In this document: positions 18,512 to 27,582 of the stretch, one piece after another | How the letters are laid out: each line of letters opens with the position of its first letter | Position numbering within the stretch: position 1 is the stretch's first letter | Assembly: GCA_963728295.1 (NCBI GenBank) | Contig: CAVSKB010000019.1 | Location: 124,001 to 188,000 of the forward strand | From: DATJKD01 sp963728295 | Lineage (GTDB): Bacteria > Pseudomonadota > Gammaproteobacteria > Steroidobacterales > Steroidobacteraceae | Direction: 5' to 3' | Length of the DNA: 64,000 nucleotides | Position numbers and translations under genes: made by a program | The notes under the pieces: model-generated | What the model was told of the DNA's origin: nothing | What the model saw: only the letters and a program-made list of their open reading frames with translations | Databases searched by the model: none

Positions 18512-20515
18512 CTACTCCGCGTCGAGGTCGATCTGGAGGATATCCGAGCTGTCGGCACGCCGGTCGAATACGATTTCCCGGCCGTCCGGCGCGACGTCGA
18601 AATCGCCGATAGCGAATTCGCGGCCGAAACTGGTGAGTCTGCGCTGGCTGCCGGTATCGAGGTCGAACAGCGAGAAATCACGATTGCCGATTTCGCCCAG
18701 CAAGACCACCAGCGCCCCGCCATCGGGCCGAAACGAGATTCGCCTGGCACCGCGGGTCAAAGTCAGCTTTGGTATGCGGCGAGGCTTTCCGTCCGACATC
18801 ACGGCTCTGACGTCGAATGTCACGCCGACTTGTGGCCCCGCATAGACGAGGAAATCACCCCCGGGCGACCAGCTCGGATCGGTCGAGAAGTTATCGACTA
18901 TCGCCACCGGTGACCGGCCGTCCAGCGGAACCATGAAGATCCGTGGCTCCCCGCCACTGGAGGCCGCCACCGCGATCGTCCGACCGTCGGTTGACCAGGC
19001 AGGCGTGCCATGCGCATCCAACGAGTCGTCCAAGATGCGCGCGCCGGTCCCTTCCGCCGCTCATGACATGCAGCCTTGCCTGGCCATCCCGTTCCGCCGT
19101 AAAGGCAACGTGCTGCCAGTCGGGCGAGATTGCGGGACCGCCGACGATACGCATCCGAGGCATGCTCCATAGCTCGGTCGCCATCTCGCCGACCAGCTTC
19201 CAGATTCCGTCCTGCTCGCGTTTCGAGGACACATACAGCACGTAACCCCGACCGAACCGCGGCGAGCGGCCGCTGGTGGTCGAAGATTGATCCGGACGGC
19301 CCCGGAGACGTCAGCGACGCCTTCGGAGATTGGCACGCGCCAGAGGCTCGAACTGGATTGCGCAACCGTGACGAGCAGCCGCTGGCCGTCCGTGCTCGCC
19401 GCAAGCGACGTGTAGCGCTCGGCGCCGATCACCAGCCTGCGCGACTCGCGGCGTCGGATGTCGATGAGATGGAGCCACGGCCCGGAACCATCTGCGACGG
19501 TCGCGAGATAAAGCAGGGTGTGCTGGTCGACGAACGTCGGATGACTTACGCGCGAATCATGAAAGGTCATTCGCTCGGCGTCGGTACCATCGGGTCGCAC
19601 GCGCCAGATATCCATGACGTCCGGAGGCTCGCCCCGCACGAAATAGATGAAGGCGTCATCCGGCGACCAGGTCGGAAAATGGCAATGCGTGCCCAGGGGA
19701 GCGACGTAGATCTGCCGTCCGACGTGCTCACCCGGCTCGGTGACGAAGATGGGGTCGCCCGGCGCCGGCGGGTGATAGGCCAGACGCGTTCCGTCACTGG
19801 ACCAGCCCAGCTCCGCGGCGCCCGCGAGAAACTTTCGAAGCGGCCCGCCCATGGTCGGAACCGCCCAGATGTCGATCGGTTGATCGCCCTCCGCGAGTCC
19901 AGGCGTGCGGCCCCACAGCGTCACGAGCGAGCCGTCGGCCGAGAACCCGACGTTGCGGATCTCATCATTCAGGAACTCAGGCACTCCGCCACGAGTGAGA
20001 TTGTGAAACTCGCCCGTACCGATCTGGGTCACCCAGGCATCGAGGGTTCCGTCGCGGTCCGACAGGAATGCCGCGAACTTGCCGTCACGCGAGATTGCTG
20101 CGGAGCGTTCGATGCCTTCAAAGTCGGTCATTTTCGAGAAGTGGGCGGCGGCCAGCGGAGTTCGCCCGAGAGATCCGGTTCTCACCAGCAGCCAGGCGCT
20201 CGTCGCGGCGACGCTAAAAAGAACTCCGGCCGCGGCCAGCAGCGCGACCATAATGACTTCGTTGACGGTAACGCGTTGCTTTCCGCGTTCGCCGTGATAC
20301 CACGCGATCAAGAGCACGATCGGCAGGCCGATCAGGACTGTGAAGATTGCGACCTGTCGGAGCCGGCCCGGCCAGCCGAAGGCCTCGCTCGCGTACTCGA
20401 AGCCCTGCAGAAATCCCCAGGAGCCAGCGGCGTACGCTAATCCCCACTGCACGACCTTCCGGCGGCGCAGTTTTTGCCAGATACCGTCAGTCTCCGCGGT
20501 GCTCGCGTTTGACAC
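18512..20515 (-). CDS. Membrane-anchored PD40 beta-propeller protein (two apparent frameshifts)
   Basis: About 667 residues joined. The N-terminus (IWQKLRRRKVVQWGLAYAAG, then IFTVLIGLPIVLLIAWYHGERG) is a two-helix membrane module seen in front of TPR or WD40-like domains in many gammaproteobacteria. A third helix follows at about residues 87-110. The rest is a string of PD40/TolB-like blades (AAISRDGKFAAFLSDRDGTL; HFPTWSPDDAFIYFVRGEP; PAWSTDGRTIAVAASSGGEP; TDPSWSPGGDFLVYAG; IGDFDVAPDGREIVFDRRA). It probably displays a periplasmic propeller for protein contacts. No enzymatic motif is visible. Breaks near 19240 and 19055; the second fits one extra A. GTG start; convergent with gspF. Confidence 0.75.
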
Positions 20516-20634
20516 GCGTTCGATCTCTGCGTGGGTCCGTCCGCTCCTGAAACCGGAGCGTCGGTCCGAAGAATAGCAGCATGCGGCTTGCCGATCCCCG
20601 CAGCGGGACTGAACCGGTCACCACTGCAGCGCGG

Positions 20635-21377
20635 TTAGTCGGCCGGCCTGCCGTTCACGTCCCAGATCTCGATGGGAGCCAGGGCGAGCGCGCGCAGAGC
20701 ACCGCGTTCGAGGCCCCATAGTAGTGCTGAAACCAGCCACGGACGTCGTCCACCGAAGCCGCATCGAGATCTTCCATCGAGCCGATGGTGGACCAGCTGT
20801 ATGGATGCCCGGACGGGAAAAGGCCCGCGAGCATGTTGTATTCGACGAGCCCGTAGGGCTGGTTGTCGCCCTGGCGCTTCTTGTTCTTCACGACTGCGCG
20901 CTGCTCGTCGGGGCGTGCCTGGTCGACCACGCCGAGCAGATGCCCCATGCGGTCGCTTTCCATCCACAGCGTCATCTCGAGGGCGGTTGCCGGTACGGTC
21001 TGAAAATAATTGGTGCGTCGAACCACGTGGTTCCGTTCACGTCGGTGGCGCCGACCTGCTCGAAAGGCCCGAAATAGTCCTCGTTGTAATGCCCCGAGCC
21101 ATTGAACATCAGGTGCTCGAAGAGGTGTGCGAAGCCGGTGATGCCCGGGTGCTCCTCGCGCGAGCGGACGCCGTACCAGACGCCGACCGCGACCACCGGC
21201 GCCTTGCGGTCGGTCGAGACGATAACCCGCAGCCCGTTATCCGAGCGTGAAGGTCTCGTAGCGGATCTCGACGTCGGGTAACGCGGCGGCATTGCCGCGA
21301 GTGCGCGCTGCGCTTGCGGCGGGAGCCACTACGACGCTCAAAGCCAGCAGCCCGACGATGATCCGGACATCTCTCAT
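20635..21377 (-). pseudogene. M16 (insulinase-like) zinc peptidase with large internal deletion
   Basis: A secreted M16 metallopeptidase reduced to its two ends. An ATG at 21377 with GGGGAGA upstream starts a signal peptide (MRDVRIIVGLLALSVVVAP, ending ASA). The catalytic segment follows: NGLRVIVSTDRKAPVVAVG, zinc motif HLFEHLMF, ATDVNGTTWFD, TNYFQTVPATALEMTLWMES. Similarity stops at WFQHYYGASNAVL, where intact relatives continue for hundreds of residues. Here only about 15 codons follow (a frame reading LAPIEIWDVNGRPAD, then TAA), which look like the far C-terminus. Small shifts also occur near 21243 (extra base) and 21017 (missing base). Either a real deletion or an assembly collapse. Non-functional as written. 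Confidence 0.75.
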
Positions 21378-21429
21378 GGATGGTCTCCCCCGACGTGCCT
21401 GACGCCGTCGCCGCGCGATATTTTGCTCC

Positions 21430-21665
21430 GGCCGCGCCCGGAACCGCCCGGGCGACGCTGGCGTCGTGGGAGGCGAGCCCGCCCGAGAAATACGGGCATC
21501 GTTCCACGACGGCTACCAGCGCCCCGGGCAGAGTCGCGTCGAGGCCGTACCGGGCGTGACTTCGTGGCGGTCAGGTCCCGCGTTGTCTCGCAGATGCCAG
21601 AGCAGCGGCATTCCGCCGTCGCCGTCGAATTCGACCGGGCGTCCTTTCAGGTGAAAACGCGCCAT
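21430..21665 (-). pseudogene. Remnant of a two-subunit molybdenum aldehyde/isoquinoline oxidoreductase
   Basis: ATG at 21665, preceded by GGAG, begins MARFHLKGRPVEFDGDGG, then MPLLWHLRDNAG and, one frame over, DLTATK. This is the N-terminus of the 2Fe-2S subunit of IorA-type oxidoreductases, which should continue with the GTKYGCG and CGACTVH cluster ligands. Instead the sequence passes straight into YGLDATLPGALVAVVERCP, then YFSGGLASHDASVARAVPGA, a segment typical of the large molybdopterin-binding IorB/xanthine dehydrogenase subunit. All iron-sulfur cysteines and the cofactor domains are gone. Hundreds of codons are missing on both sides of the junction. It lies just upstream of the truncated M16 gene on the same strand. 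Confidence 0.6.
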
Positions 21666-21768
21666 GAGCAGGGCTCCCGTGTCGTCCGTGGCCGACGCCG
21701 GAGGATACGAGGCAGGCCTCGGTCGGCGAGCGGTGTCTGTCGCAACGAGCGCACGCCTCGACGAAAAG

Positions 21769-22535
21769 CTACGCTGCGGCGCGCTGCAGCGCCGCAGCCT
21801 CGTCAGCGCCGAGGTAGCCCACGATCAGGCGGCGCATCAGGTAGATGAGCGGGATCAGAGCGATGGCCGCGCACATCTTGTACAGGTAATTGACCGTGCC
21901 GACGGCGAGGAAGAGCGACGTGGGCCACTGCTGCGGTCCCAGCACGAAGGCGACGTAGAGCACGACGAAACTGTCGATCAGCTGAGACACGGCGGTCGAC
22001 CCGGTCGCGCGCAGCCAGATCCAGCGGCCGCGCGTCGCCCGCCGTATGCGATGGAAGATCGTTACGTCGGTGAGTTGCCCGATCAGGAACGCGGTGATCG
22101 AGCCGCCGATGGTCCACATGCCCTGGCCGAACACGTTCGTAAAGGCCGCCTGCATGTCCGGCACGCCGCGCGGCTCGTTGACCGTCAACCCACCACGCGG
22201 CCGGCGCCAGGCCAGATGGCCACGTACGCGGCGACGAAGGCATAAGCGATCAGGCACACCGCCAGGAGCGAGATGAACCGCACGCCACGTCGGCCGAAGT
22301 ACTCGTTGATGACGTCGGTCATGATGAAGACGACCGGCCACAGGAGCACACCGGCGGTGAAGGAAAGCGAGCCTGTCTGCCCGAAGAGGCTCCAGCCGAA
22401 GGGCGGTCTGCCGAGCGTCGTCTCGAGCGCGAAGATCTTGACGCCGACGAACTCCGCGATGATCGCGTTCGCGACGAAGAAGCCCGCGAGCACGACGAAG
22501 AGCCGCGCCGCCCGCCCGCCGAGGGCCGGGCTCAT
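21769..22535 (-). CDS. VUT family transporter, probable queuosine precursor transporter (frameshifted)
   Basis: Polytopic inner-membrane protein of about 254 residues, YhhQ-like, with six hydrophobic segments. Family blocks are LFVVLAGFFVANAIIAEFVG, WPVVFIMTDVINEYFGRRGV, VPDMQAAFTNVFGQG and FLIGQLTDVTIFHRIRRATRGR, then WLRATGSTAVSQLIDSFVV. E. coli YhhQ imports preQ0/preQ1 for queuosine synthesis; that role is inferred for this member. The frame breaks twice near 22195-22218, each consistent with one extra base (around WPGAGRVVG and LTVNEPRG). The ATG overlaps the hslR stop (ATGA). The epoxyqueuosine reductase queG lies elsewhere in the window. Confidence 0.85.
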
Positions 22536-22952
22536 GGCAGGCGATTCTTGAGCACGCGCACCAGTTCCCGGCGGTCACGCTTGTCGGGCCGCCGCGCCGG
22601 ACCGGGCGTCACGAGCCGCCTCAGCTCGCGGCGCGCGCAGGCGGGCCGCTTCGCTCTCGGCCGTCTCGTGATAATGGGCCCGCGCCTCAACCGCAGGCCC
22701 GCGTCGGAGCGGGATACCCGTGACCTCGACTTCCATGCGCTCCTGGTCGCGCTGGATGCTGAGGCGGTCGCCAACTCGCACGATTCGTGAGGCTTTGACC
22801 CGGTCCTCGTTGACCTGTACGTGTCCGCCCTCCACTGCCGCCTGGGCGAGACTGCGGGTGCGGAAGAACCGCGCGCACCAGAGCCACTTGTCGATTCGCA
22901 AACCGGATGGACCGGGCGGTGGGGTGACACTCTGCTCGTGGTCCTTGCTCAC
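22532..22952 (-). CDS. hslR: Heat shock protein 15 / S4-domain RNA-binding protein (one apparent frameshift)
   Basis: Hsp15 binds free 50S subunits carrying nascent chains, helping recycle stalled ribosomes. The S4 domain is clear: LRIDKWLWCARFFRTRSLAQ, AAVEGGHVQVNEDRVKASR, then RVGDRLSIQRDQERMEVEVTG. The frame breaks near 22628 (one extra base). The expected basic tail continues as RRELRRLVTPGPARRPDKRD and RRELVRVLKNRLP. About 139 residues joined. The GTG start at 22952 lies exactly seven bases after a TATAAT on this strand, so the mRNA may be leaderless. Coupled to the VUT gene by ATGA. Confidence 0.88.
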
Positions 22953-22955
22953 GCC

Positions 22956-22980
22956 GCGATTATAGGGCCCCTATAATCGC
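22956..22980. promoter_or_regulatory. Palindromic divergent promoter hslR/kbl
   Basis: A perfect inverted repeat with 12-base arms (GCGATTATAGGG and its complement) around one central base. It contains TATAAT on the minus strand (22959-22964, for hslR) and on the plus strand (22972-22977, for kbl). The two -10 elements are eight bases apart, so polymerases could not occupy both at once. Clear -35 boxes are not visible. Confidence 0.6.
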
Positions 22981-22999
22981 CGCTTCCGCAGGAGGCTCC

Positions 23000-24191
23000 T
23001 TGGACCAGGCGTTTCTCGATCGGCTGACCACCCAGACACACGGCCTGCGTGAGCAGGGGCTCTTCAAGCCGGAACGCGTGCTGGGCTCGCCGCAGCAGCC
23101 GGTGGTGCGTCTGGCCGACGGGCGCGAGGTCGTCAACCTCTGCGCCAACAATTACCTGGGCCTCGCCAATCACCCGGCGGTGCGCGAGGCGGCACATCGC
23201 GCGATCGACCGCTACGGCTACGGCATGGCCTCGGTGCGCTTCATCTGCGGCACGCAGACCGTGCACAAGGAGCTCGAAGCGCGGCTCGCGTCGTTCCTCG
23301 GGATGGACGACACGATCCTCTATTCGTCCTGTTTCGACGCCAACGGCGGTCTCTTCGAGACGCTGCTCGACGAGCAGGACGCCGTGATCAGCGACGCGCT
23401 CAATCACGCGAGCATCATCGACGGCATCCGCCTCTGCAAGGCGCGCCGGCTCCGCTACGCCAACGACGACCTCGACGAGCTCGAGACGCGCCTCAGGGAG
23501 GCGTCCGATGCGCGCGTTCGGCTGATCGCCACCGACGGCGTGTTCTCGATGGACGGCGTGATCGCGCGCCTGAACGTCATCTGCGATCTCGCCGAGCGTT
23601 ACGGCGCGCTGGTGATGGTCGACGACTCGCACGCGACCGGCTTCATGGGTCGCGGAGGGCGCGGCACACCGGAGCACCGCGACGTGCTGGGACGCATCGA
23701 CATCCTGACGAGCACGCTCGGCAAGGCGCTGGGCGGCGCGGCCGGCGGCTTCACCGCGGCGCGCCGGCCAATCGTCGAGTGGCTGCGGCAGCGGTCGCGG
23801 CCGTATCTGTTCTCGAACAGCATCCCGCCGGTGATCGCCGCGACGACGCTCCGCGTGCTCGACCTGGTGCAGGACGGCGACGAGCTTCGGACGCGGCTCA
23901 CGCGACAATACGCAGTACTTCCGCCGCCGCATGACCGACGCCGGGTTCGAGATCGTGCCCGGCGAGCATCCGATCGTGCCGGTGATGCTGGGCGACGCCG
24001 CGCTCGCGGCGCGGTTCGCCGAGCGCCTGCTCGATCACGGCGTGTACGTCATCGGCTTCTCGTTTCCCGTCGTGCCGATGGGCAAGGCGCGCATCCGCAC
24101 GCAGATGTGCGCGGGCCACGATCGCGGACAGCTCGACCGGGCGATCGAGGCATTCATCGCCACCGGCCGCGAGCTCGGTGTCACCGGCTGA
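23000..24191 (+). CDS. kbl: Glycine C-acetyltransferase (2-amino-3-ketobutyrate CoA ligase; one apparent frameshift)
   Basis: PLP enzyme that splits 2-amino-3-ketobutyrate with CoA into glycine and acetyl-CoA, the second step of threonine degradation. Landmarks are VVNLCANNYLGLANHP, RFICGTQTVHKELEARLA, FSMDGVIARLNVICDLAERY, VDDSHATGFMGRGGRG and the PLP lysine in TSTLGKALGGAAGG. The frame breaks near 23904 (extra A); the second part restarts at YFRRRMTDAGFEIVPGEHP. Joined length is about 397 residues, normal. The start is TTG 23000 with AGGAGG upstream. It is followed at once by tdh, its pathway partner. Confidence 0.95.
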
Positions 24192-24207
24192 GCAGGGAGT
24201 CCATTTG

Positions 24208-25236
24208 ATGAAGGCACTGGTCAAGGCCGAGCGCGCACCGGGTATCTGGCTGCAGGAAATACCGGAGCCTAAGCTCGGTCCGAACGACGTCCGCATCAGG
24301 ATCCGCAAGACCGCGATCTGCGGAACCGACATGCACATCTACACCTGGGACGCCTGGGCGCAGAAGACGATCCCGGTGCCGATGGCGGTCGGTCACGAGT
24401 ACAGCGGCGAGATCGTCGAGATCGGCAGCGAAGTTCGGGGTCTCGCGATCGGCGACCGCGTGTCGGGCGAGGGCCACATCACCTGCGGTTATTGCCGCAA
24501 CTGCCGCGCGGGCCGGCGCCACCTGTGCCGCAACACCGTGGGCGTCGGCGTCAACCGGCCGGGCTGCTTCGCGGAGTACCTGGTCATCCCGGCGTTCAAC
24601 GCCTTCAAGCTGCCCGACGCGATCAGCGACGAGGTCGCCTCGATACTCGATCCGCTCGGCAATGCGACGCACACCGCGCTCGCCTTCAACCTGGTGGGCG
24701 AGGACGTGCTGATCACGGGCGCCGGGCCGATCGGCATCATGGCGGCAGCCATCGCGCGCTTCGTCGGCGCGCGCCACGTCGTCGTCACCGACGTCAACGA
24801 CTACCGTCTCGACCTCGCGCGCAGGATGGGCGCCACGCGCGCGATCAACGTCTCGCGCGAGTCGCTCGACGACACCATGAAGTCGCTCGGCATGGTCGAG
24901 GGTTTCGACGTCGGTCTCGAGATGTCAGGCAATCCGTCGGCTTTCCGCGACATGCTGCGGACCATGCATCACGGCGGCAGCGTGGCGCTCCTCGGCATCC
25001 CGCCCGGCGAGACCGCGATCGACTGGAACGAGGTCATCTTCAAGGGTCTCGTCATCAAGGGCATCTACGGCCGCGAGATGTTCGAGACCTGGTACAAGAT
25101 GTCGGCGATGCTGCAGAGCGGGCTCGATGTGACGCCGATCATCACGCATCGGCTTGCCGTGGCGGATTACCGCGACGGCTTCGAGATCATGAAGAGCGGA
25201 CACTCGGGGAAGGTGATCCTCGACTGGGCCGCCTGA
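24208..25236 (+). CDS. tdh: L-threonine 3-dehydrogenase
   Basis: Zinc-dependent NAD+ dehydrogenase converting L-threonine to 2-amino-3-ketobutyrate, the substrate of Kbl. It is 342 residues from the ATG at 24208. The frame opens ten codons earlier, but MKALVKAERAPG is the family start. Catalytic zinc residues are in AICGTDMHIYTW and VGHEYSGEIVEIG. Structural zinc cysteines are in CGYCRNCRAGRRHLC. The Rossmann motif is GAGPIGIMAAAIARFVGA. The gene begins 16 bases after kbl, so the pair forms the threonine-to-glycine operon. Confidence 0.97.
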   Translation: MKALVKAERAPGIWLQEIPEPKLGPNDVRIRIRKTAICGTDMHIYTWDAWAQKTIPVPMAVGHEYSGEIVEIGSEVRGLAIGDRVSGEGHITCGYCRNCRAGRRHLCRNTVGVGVNRPGCFAEYLVIPAFNAFKLPDAISDEVASILDPLGNATHTALAFNLVGEDVLITGAGPIGIMAAAIARFVGARHVVVTDVNDYRLDLARRMGATRAINVSRESLDDTMKSLGMVEGFDVGLEMSGNPSAFRDMLRTMHHGGSVALLGIPPGETAIDWNEVIFKGLVIKGIYGREMFETWYKMSAMLQSGLDVTPIITHRLAVADYRDGFEIMKSGHSGKVILDWAA

Positions 25237-25244
25237 GTGCACCG

Positions 25245-25643
25245 ATGGCCGAATCGAACGACATCGCGGAGCCGTACCCGGTCGTGATCTACCACAATCC
25301 CGGGTGCGGAACCTCCCGCAACGTGCTGGGGCTGATCGAGGCTGCCGGCTACCGCCCGACCATCGTCGAGTACCTGAAGACCGGCTGGACGCGTCCGCAG
25401 CTGCTCGGTCTCTTCGCCGCGGCGGGTCTCACACCGCACGAGGCGCTCAGAACGATCCGGTCACCTGCCGCGGAGCTCGGCCTGCTCGACCCCGGCGTCG
25501 GCGACGAGACGCTGCTCGCCGCGATGACCGAGCGTCCCGAGCTCGTCAACCGGCCGATCGTGTGTACGCCGAAGGGTGTGCGGCTCTGCCGCCCGGTCGA
25601 GCGTGTGCTCGAGCTGCTCGAGCGGAGACCGGCGGCTCCGTGA
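25245..25643 (+). CDS. arsC: ArsC-family arsenate reductase (glutaredoxin-dependent type)
   Basis: A 132-residue thioredoxin-fold protein. The catalytic cysteine sits in YHNPGCGTSRNVLGLIEAAG. The later arginine-bearing segments are ELLDP-like GLLDPGVGDETLLAAMTERP and LVNRPIVCTPKGVRLCRP, as in ArsC rather than Spx/YffB. It is likely to reduce arsenate using glutaredoxin. No other ars genes (arsB, acr3, arsR) are nearby, so a housekeeping or undetermined substrate is possible. It starts nine bases after tdh and probably shares its transcript. Confidence 0.82.
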   Translation: MAESNDIAEPYPVVIYHNPGCGTSRNVLGLIEAAGYRPTIVEYLKTGWTRPQLLGLFAAAGLTPHEALRTIRSPAAELGLLDPGVGDETLLAAMTERPELVNRPIVCTPKGVRLCRPVERVLELLERRPAAP

Positions 25644-25697
25644 CCGTCAGGATAGCTGGCCGACCCGCATGCCGGCGGCCCAAGCGCAGGCCTCGGT

Positions 25698-27539
25698 CTA
25701 CTCGACCGGGCAGGCGATGCAGTAGTTGTAGAGCTGGCGCGGGTCCTTGAGGCGCGCCAGCCGCTGCGAGTACTTGACCAGCGGCGCGAGCGCATCGGGA
25801 AGTCTCGGCAATGAAGCCGCCGGCAGCAGAGGCGCTACCGCCCGCGCCAGCGCGGCACGCAGCCGCAGTCCCAGCGCCTCGGAGATCCCCATCTTGGTTT
25901 CGAGGACCTCGACGTCGTAGTCGTCGCCGAGCTTGGCGAGCTCCGCCGCAAGCTTGATCGCATCGTCGTAGCCACCGAGGCGGTCGACGAGACCGTGATG
26001 AAGCGCGTCCTTCCCCGCCCAGACGCGGCCTCGCGCCACGGCATCGATCGCGTCGACGTCCTTCTTGCGCGCTTGTGCGACCCGCGAGACGAACTGCCTG
26101 TATTCGTACTCGAGACTCTGCTGAACGATCTCGCGCGAGGCCTCGCCCAGGCTGCGATCGAGACGGAAATCACCGGACAGCAGCGTCGTGCCGACACCGT
26201 CGACGTGCACACCCAGCTTCTCGAGCGAGCGCTCGAACGTCGGGAAGATCGCGAAGATGCCGATCGAGCCAGTGAGTGTCGCGGGACTGGCGACGATACG
26301 GTCGGCGTCCATGGCGATATAGTAGCCGCCCGAGGCCGCGAGGCTGCTCATCGACGCCACGACGGGCTTGCCCGCCTCGCGTAGCGCGGCGATCTCGCGA
26401 CGGATGACCTCACTCGCAAAGACGCTGCCGCCAGGGCTGTCGATGCGCAGCACCACGGCGCGGATGTCGTCGTCGTCGCGCGCATCGCGGAGCTGGCGAG
26501 CGAGGCTGTCGCCGCCGATTACGCCGGGTGGCTGCTCACCGGGGACGATCTCACCGGTGGCGACGATCACACCGACCTTGTCGGAGGGCTCGATCGCAAG
26601 CGCTTCCTGCGAGTGCAGGTTCGCGAGATACGACCAGTGATCGACACCGATGTAGGTCTCGTCGTCGCCGTCCGGGCCCGTGATCTGCACCAGCCGTTCC
26701 TCGACGTCAGTGCGGCCCTTGAGCCCGGTGACGAGACCGGCGTCGAGGGCCATCTTTGCGAGATCGCCACCGGCGCGCTTGAGCGCCGCGACGCTGTCGT
26801 CGGCATAGGTCTGGAGGCGCTCGGGCTCGAACTTGCGCGCGCGGGCGACGTCGTCCTTGTACGTGCCCCAGAGCGCCGAGAGCCAGGCGAGGCTCTCCTC
26901 GCGCTCGGCAGGAGACATGTCGTTGCGGCTGAACATCTCGGTCGCGGACTTGTACTCGCCGACACGGAAGATGTTCCAGTCGATCGCGAGCTTGTCGATC
27001 GCGTCCTTGACGAAGAGCCCATAGTTCGCGAAGCCATCGATGAAGGCCACGCCCTGCGGGTCGAGGTAGATCTCGTCGGCGTGGGCGGCGACGTAGTACT
27101 GGCCCTGCTCGTAGAAATCCGAGAACGCGATGACTGGCTTGCCGCTCTCCCGGAACGAATCGATGGCGGAGGTCATTTCGGCGAGCTTGGCGACACCTCC
27201 GCCTTCCATCCCACCGAGATCGAGGTACAGCGCGGTGATGCGCGCATCATCGCGAGCCTCGCGGATCGCCTCGACCAGGTCACGGAGCAGGGTCTGGCTC
27301 GGCACCTGTCGCAGGGTGTCGGCGAGAGTGCGCTCGATCGGGTCGCCCGTGAGCTGCTCGACGATCGGGCCCTGCGGCGCAATCACCAGGGCCGCGTTGG
27401 CGGGGACGAACGGGATCGAATGAGAGAAGGCGGCCCAGAGGCCACCGAAGAGCGCGAGCAGCAGTATGAGATGCAGGATCTTGCGCAGGGTGTCGAGGCC
27501 ACCCCACAGCCAGCCGAGCAGTCGTCCCAGTGCGCTCAA
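25698..27539 (-). CDS. sppA: Signal peptide peptidase SppA, 67K type
   Basis: Membrane-bound serine protease that degrades cleaved signal peptides. It is 613 residues with an N-terminal membrane helix (ILHLILLLALFGGLWAAF, about residues 20-38) and two tandem S49 domains. The catalytic lysine is in RVGEYKSATEMF in the first domain. The nucleophile serine is in MSSLAASGGYYIAMDADR in the second. RIDSPGGSVFASEVIRRE is also typical. Length equals the E. coli long form. The frame is intact. It lies 43 bases downstream of rplS on the same strand. Confidence 0.95.
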   Translation of the reverse strand: MSALGRLLGWLWGGLDTLRKILHLILLLALFGGLWAAFSHSIPFVPANAALVIAPQGPIVEQLTGDPIERTLADTLRQVPSQTLLRDLVEAIREARDDARITALYLDLGGMEGGGVAKLAEMTSAIDSFRESGKPVIAFSDFYEQGQYYVAAHADEIYLDPQGVAFIDGFANYGLFVKDAIDKLAIDWNIFRVGEYKSATEMFSRNDMSPAEREESLAWLSALWGTYKDDVARARKFEPERLQTYADDSVAALKRAGGDLAKMALDAGLVTGLKGRTDVEERLVQITGPDGDDETYIGVDHWSYLANLHSQEALAIEPSDKVGVIVATGEIVPGEQPPGVIGGDSLARQLRDARDDDDIRAVVLRIDSPGGSVFASEVIRREIAALREAGKPVVASMSSLAASGGYYIAMDADRIVASPATLTGSIGIFAIFPTFERSLEKLGVHVDGVGTTLLSGDFRLDRSLGEASREIVQQSLEYEYRQFVSRVAQARKKDVDAIDAVARGRVWAGKDALHHGLVDRLGGYDDAIKLAAELAKLGDDYDVEVLETKMGISEALGLRLRAALARAVAPLLPAASLPRLPDALAPLVKYSQRLARLKDPRQLYNYCIACPVE

Positions 27540-27582
27540 AATGTGTGGACGGGTAGCGCCTCGCCCGGCGCCACGCCCCGCC

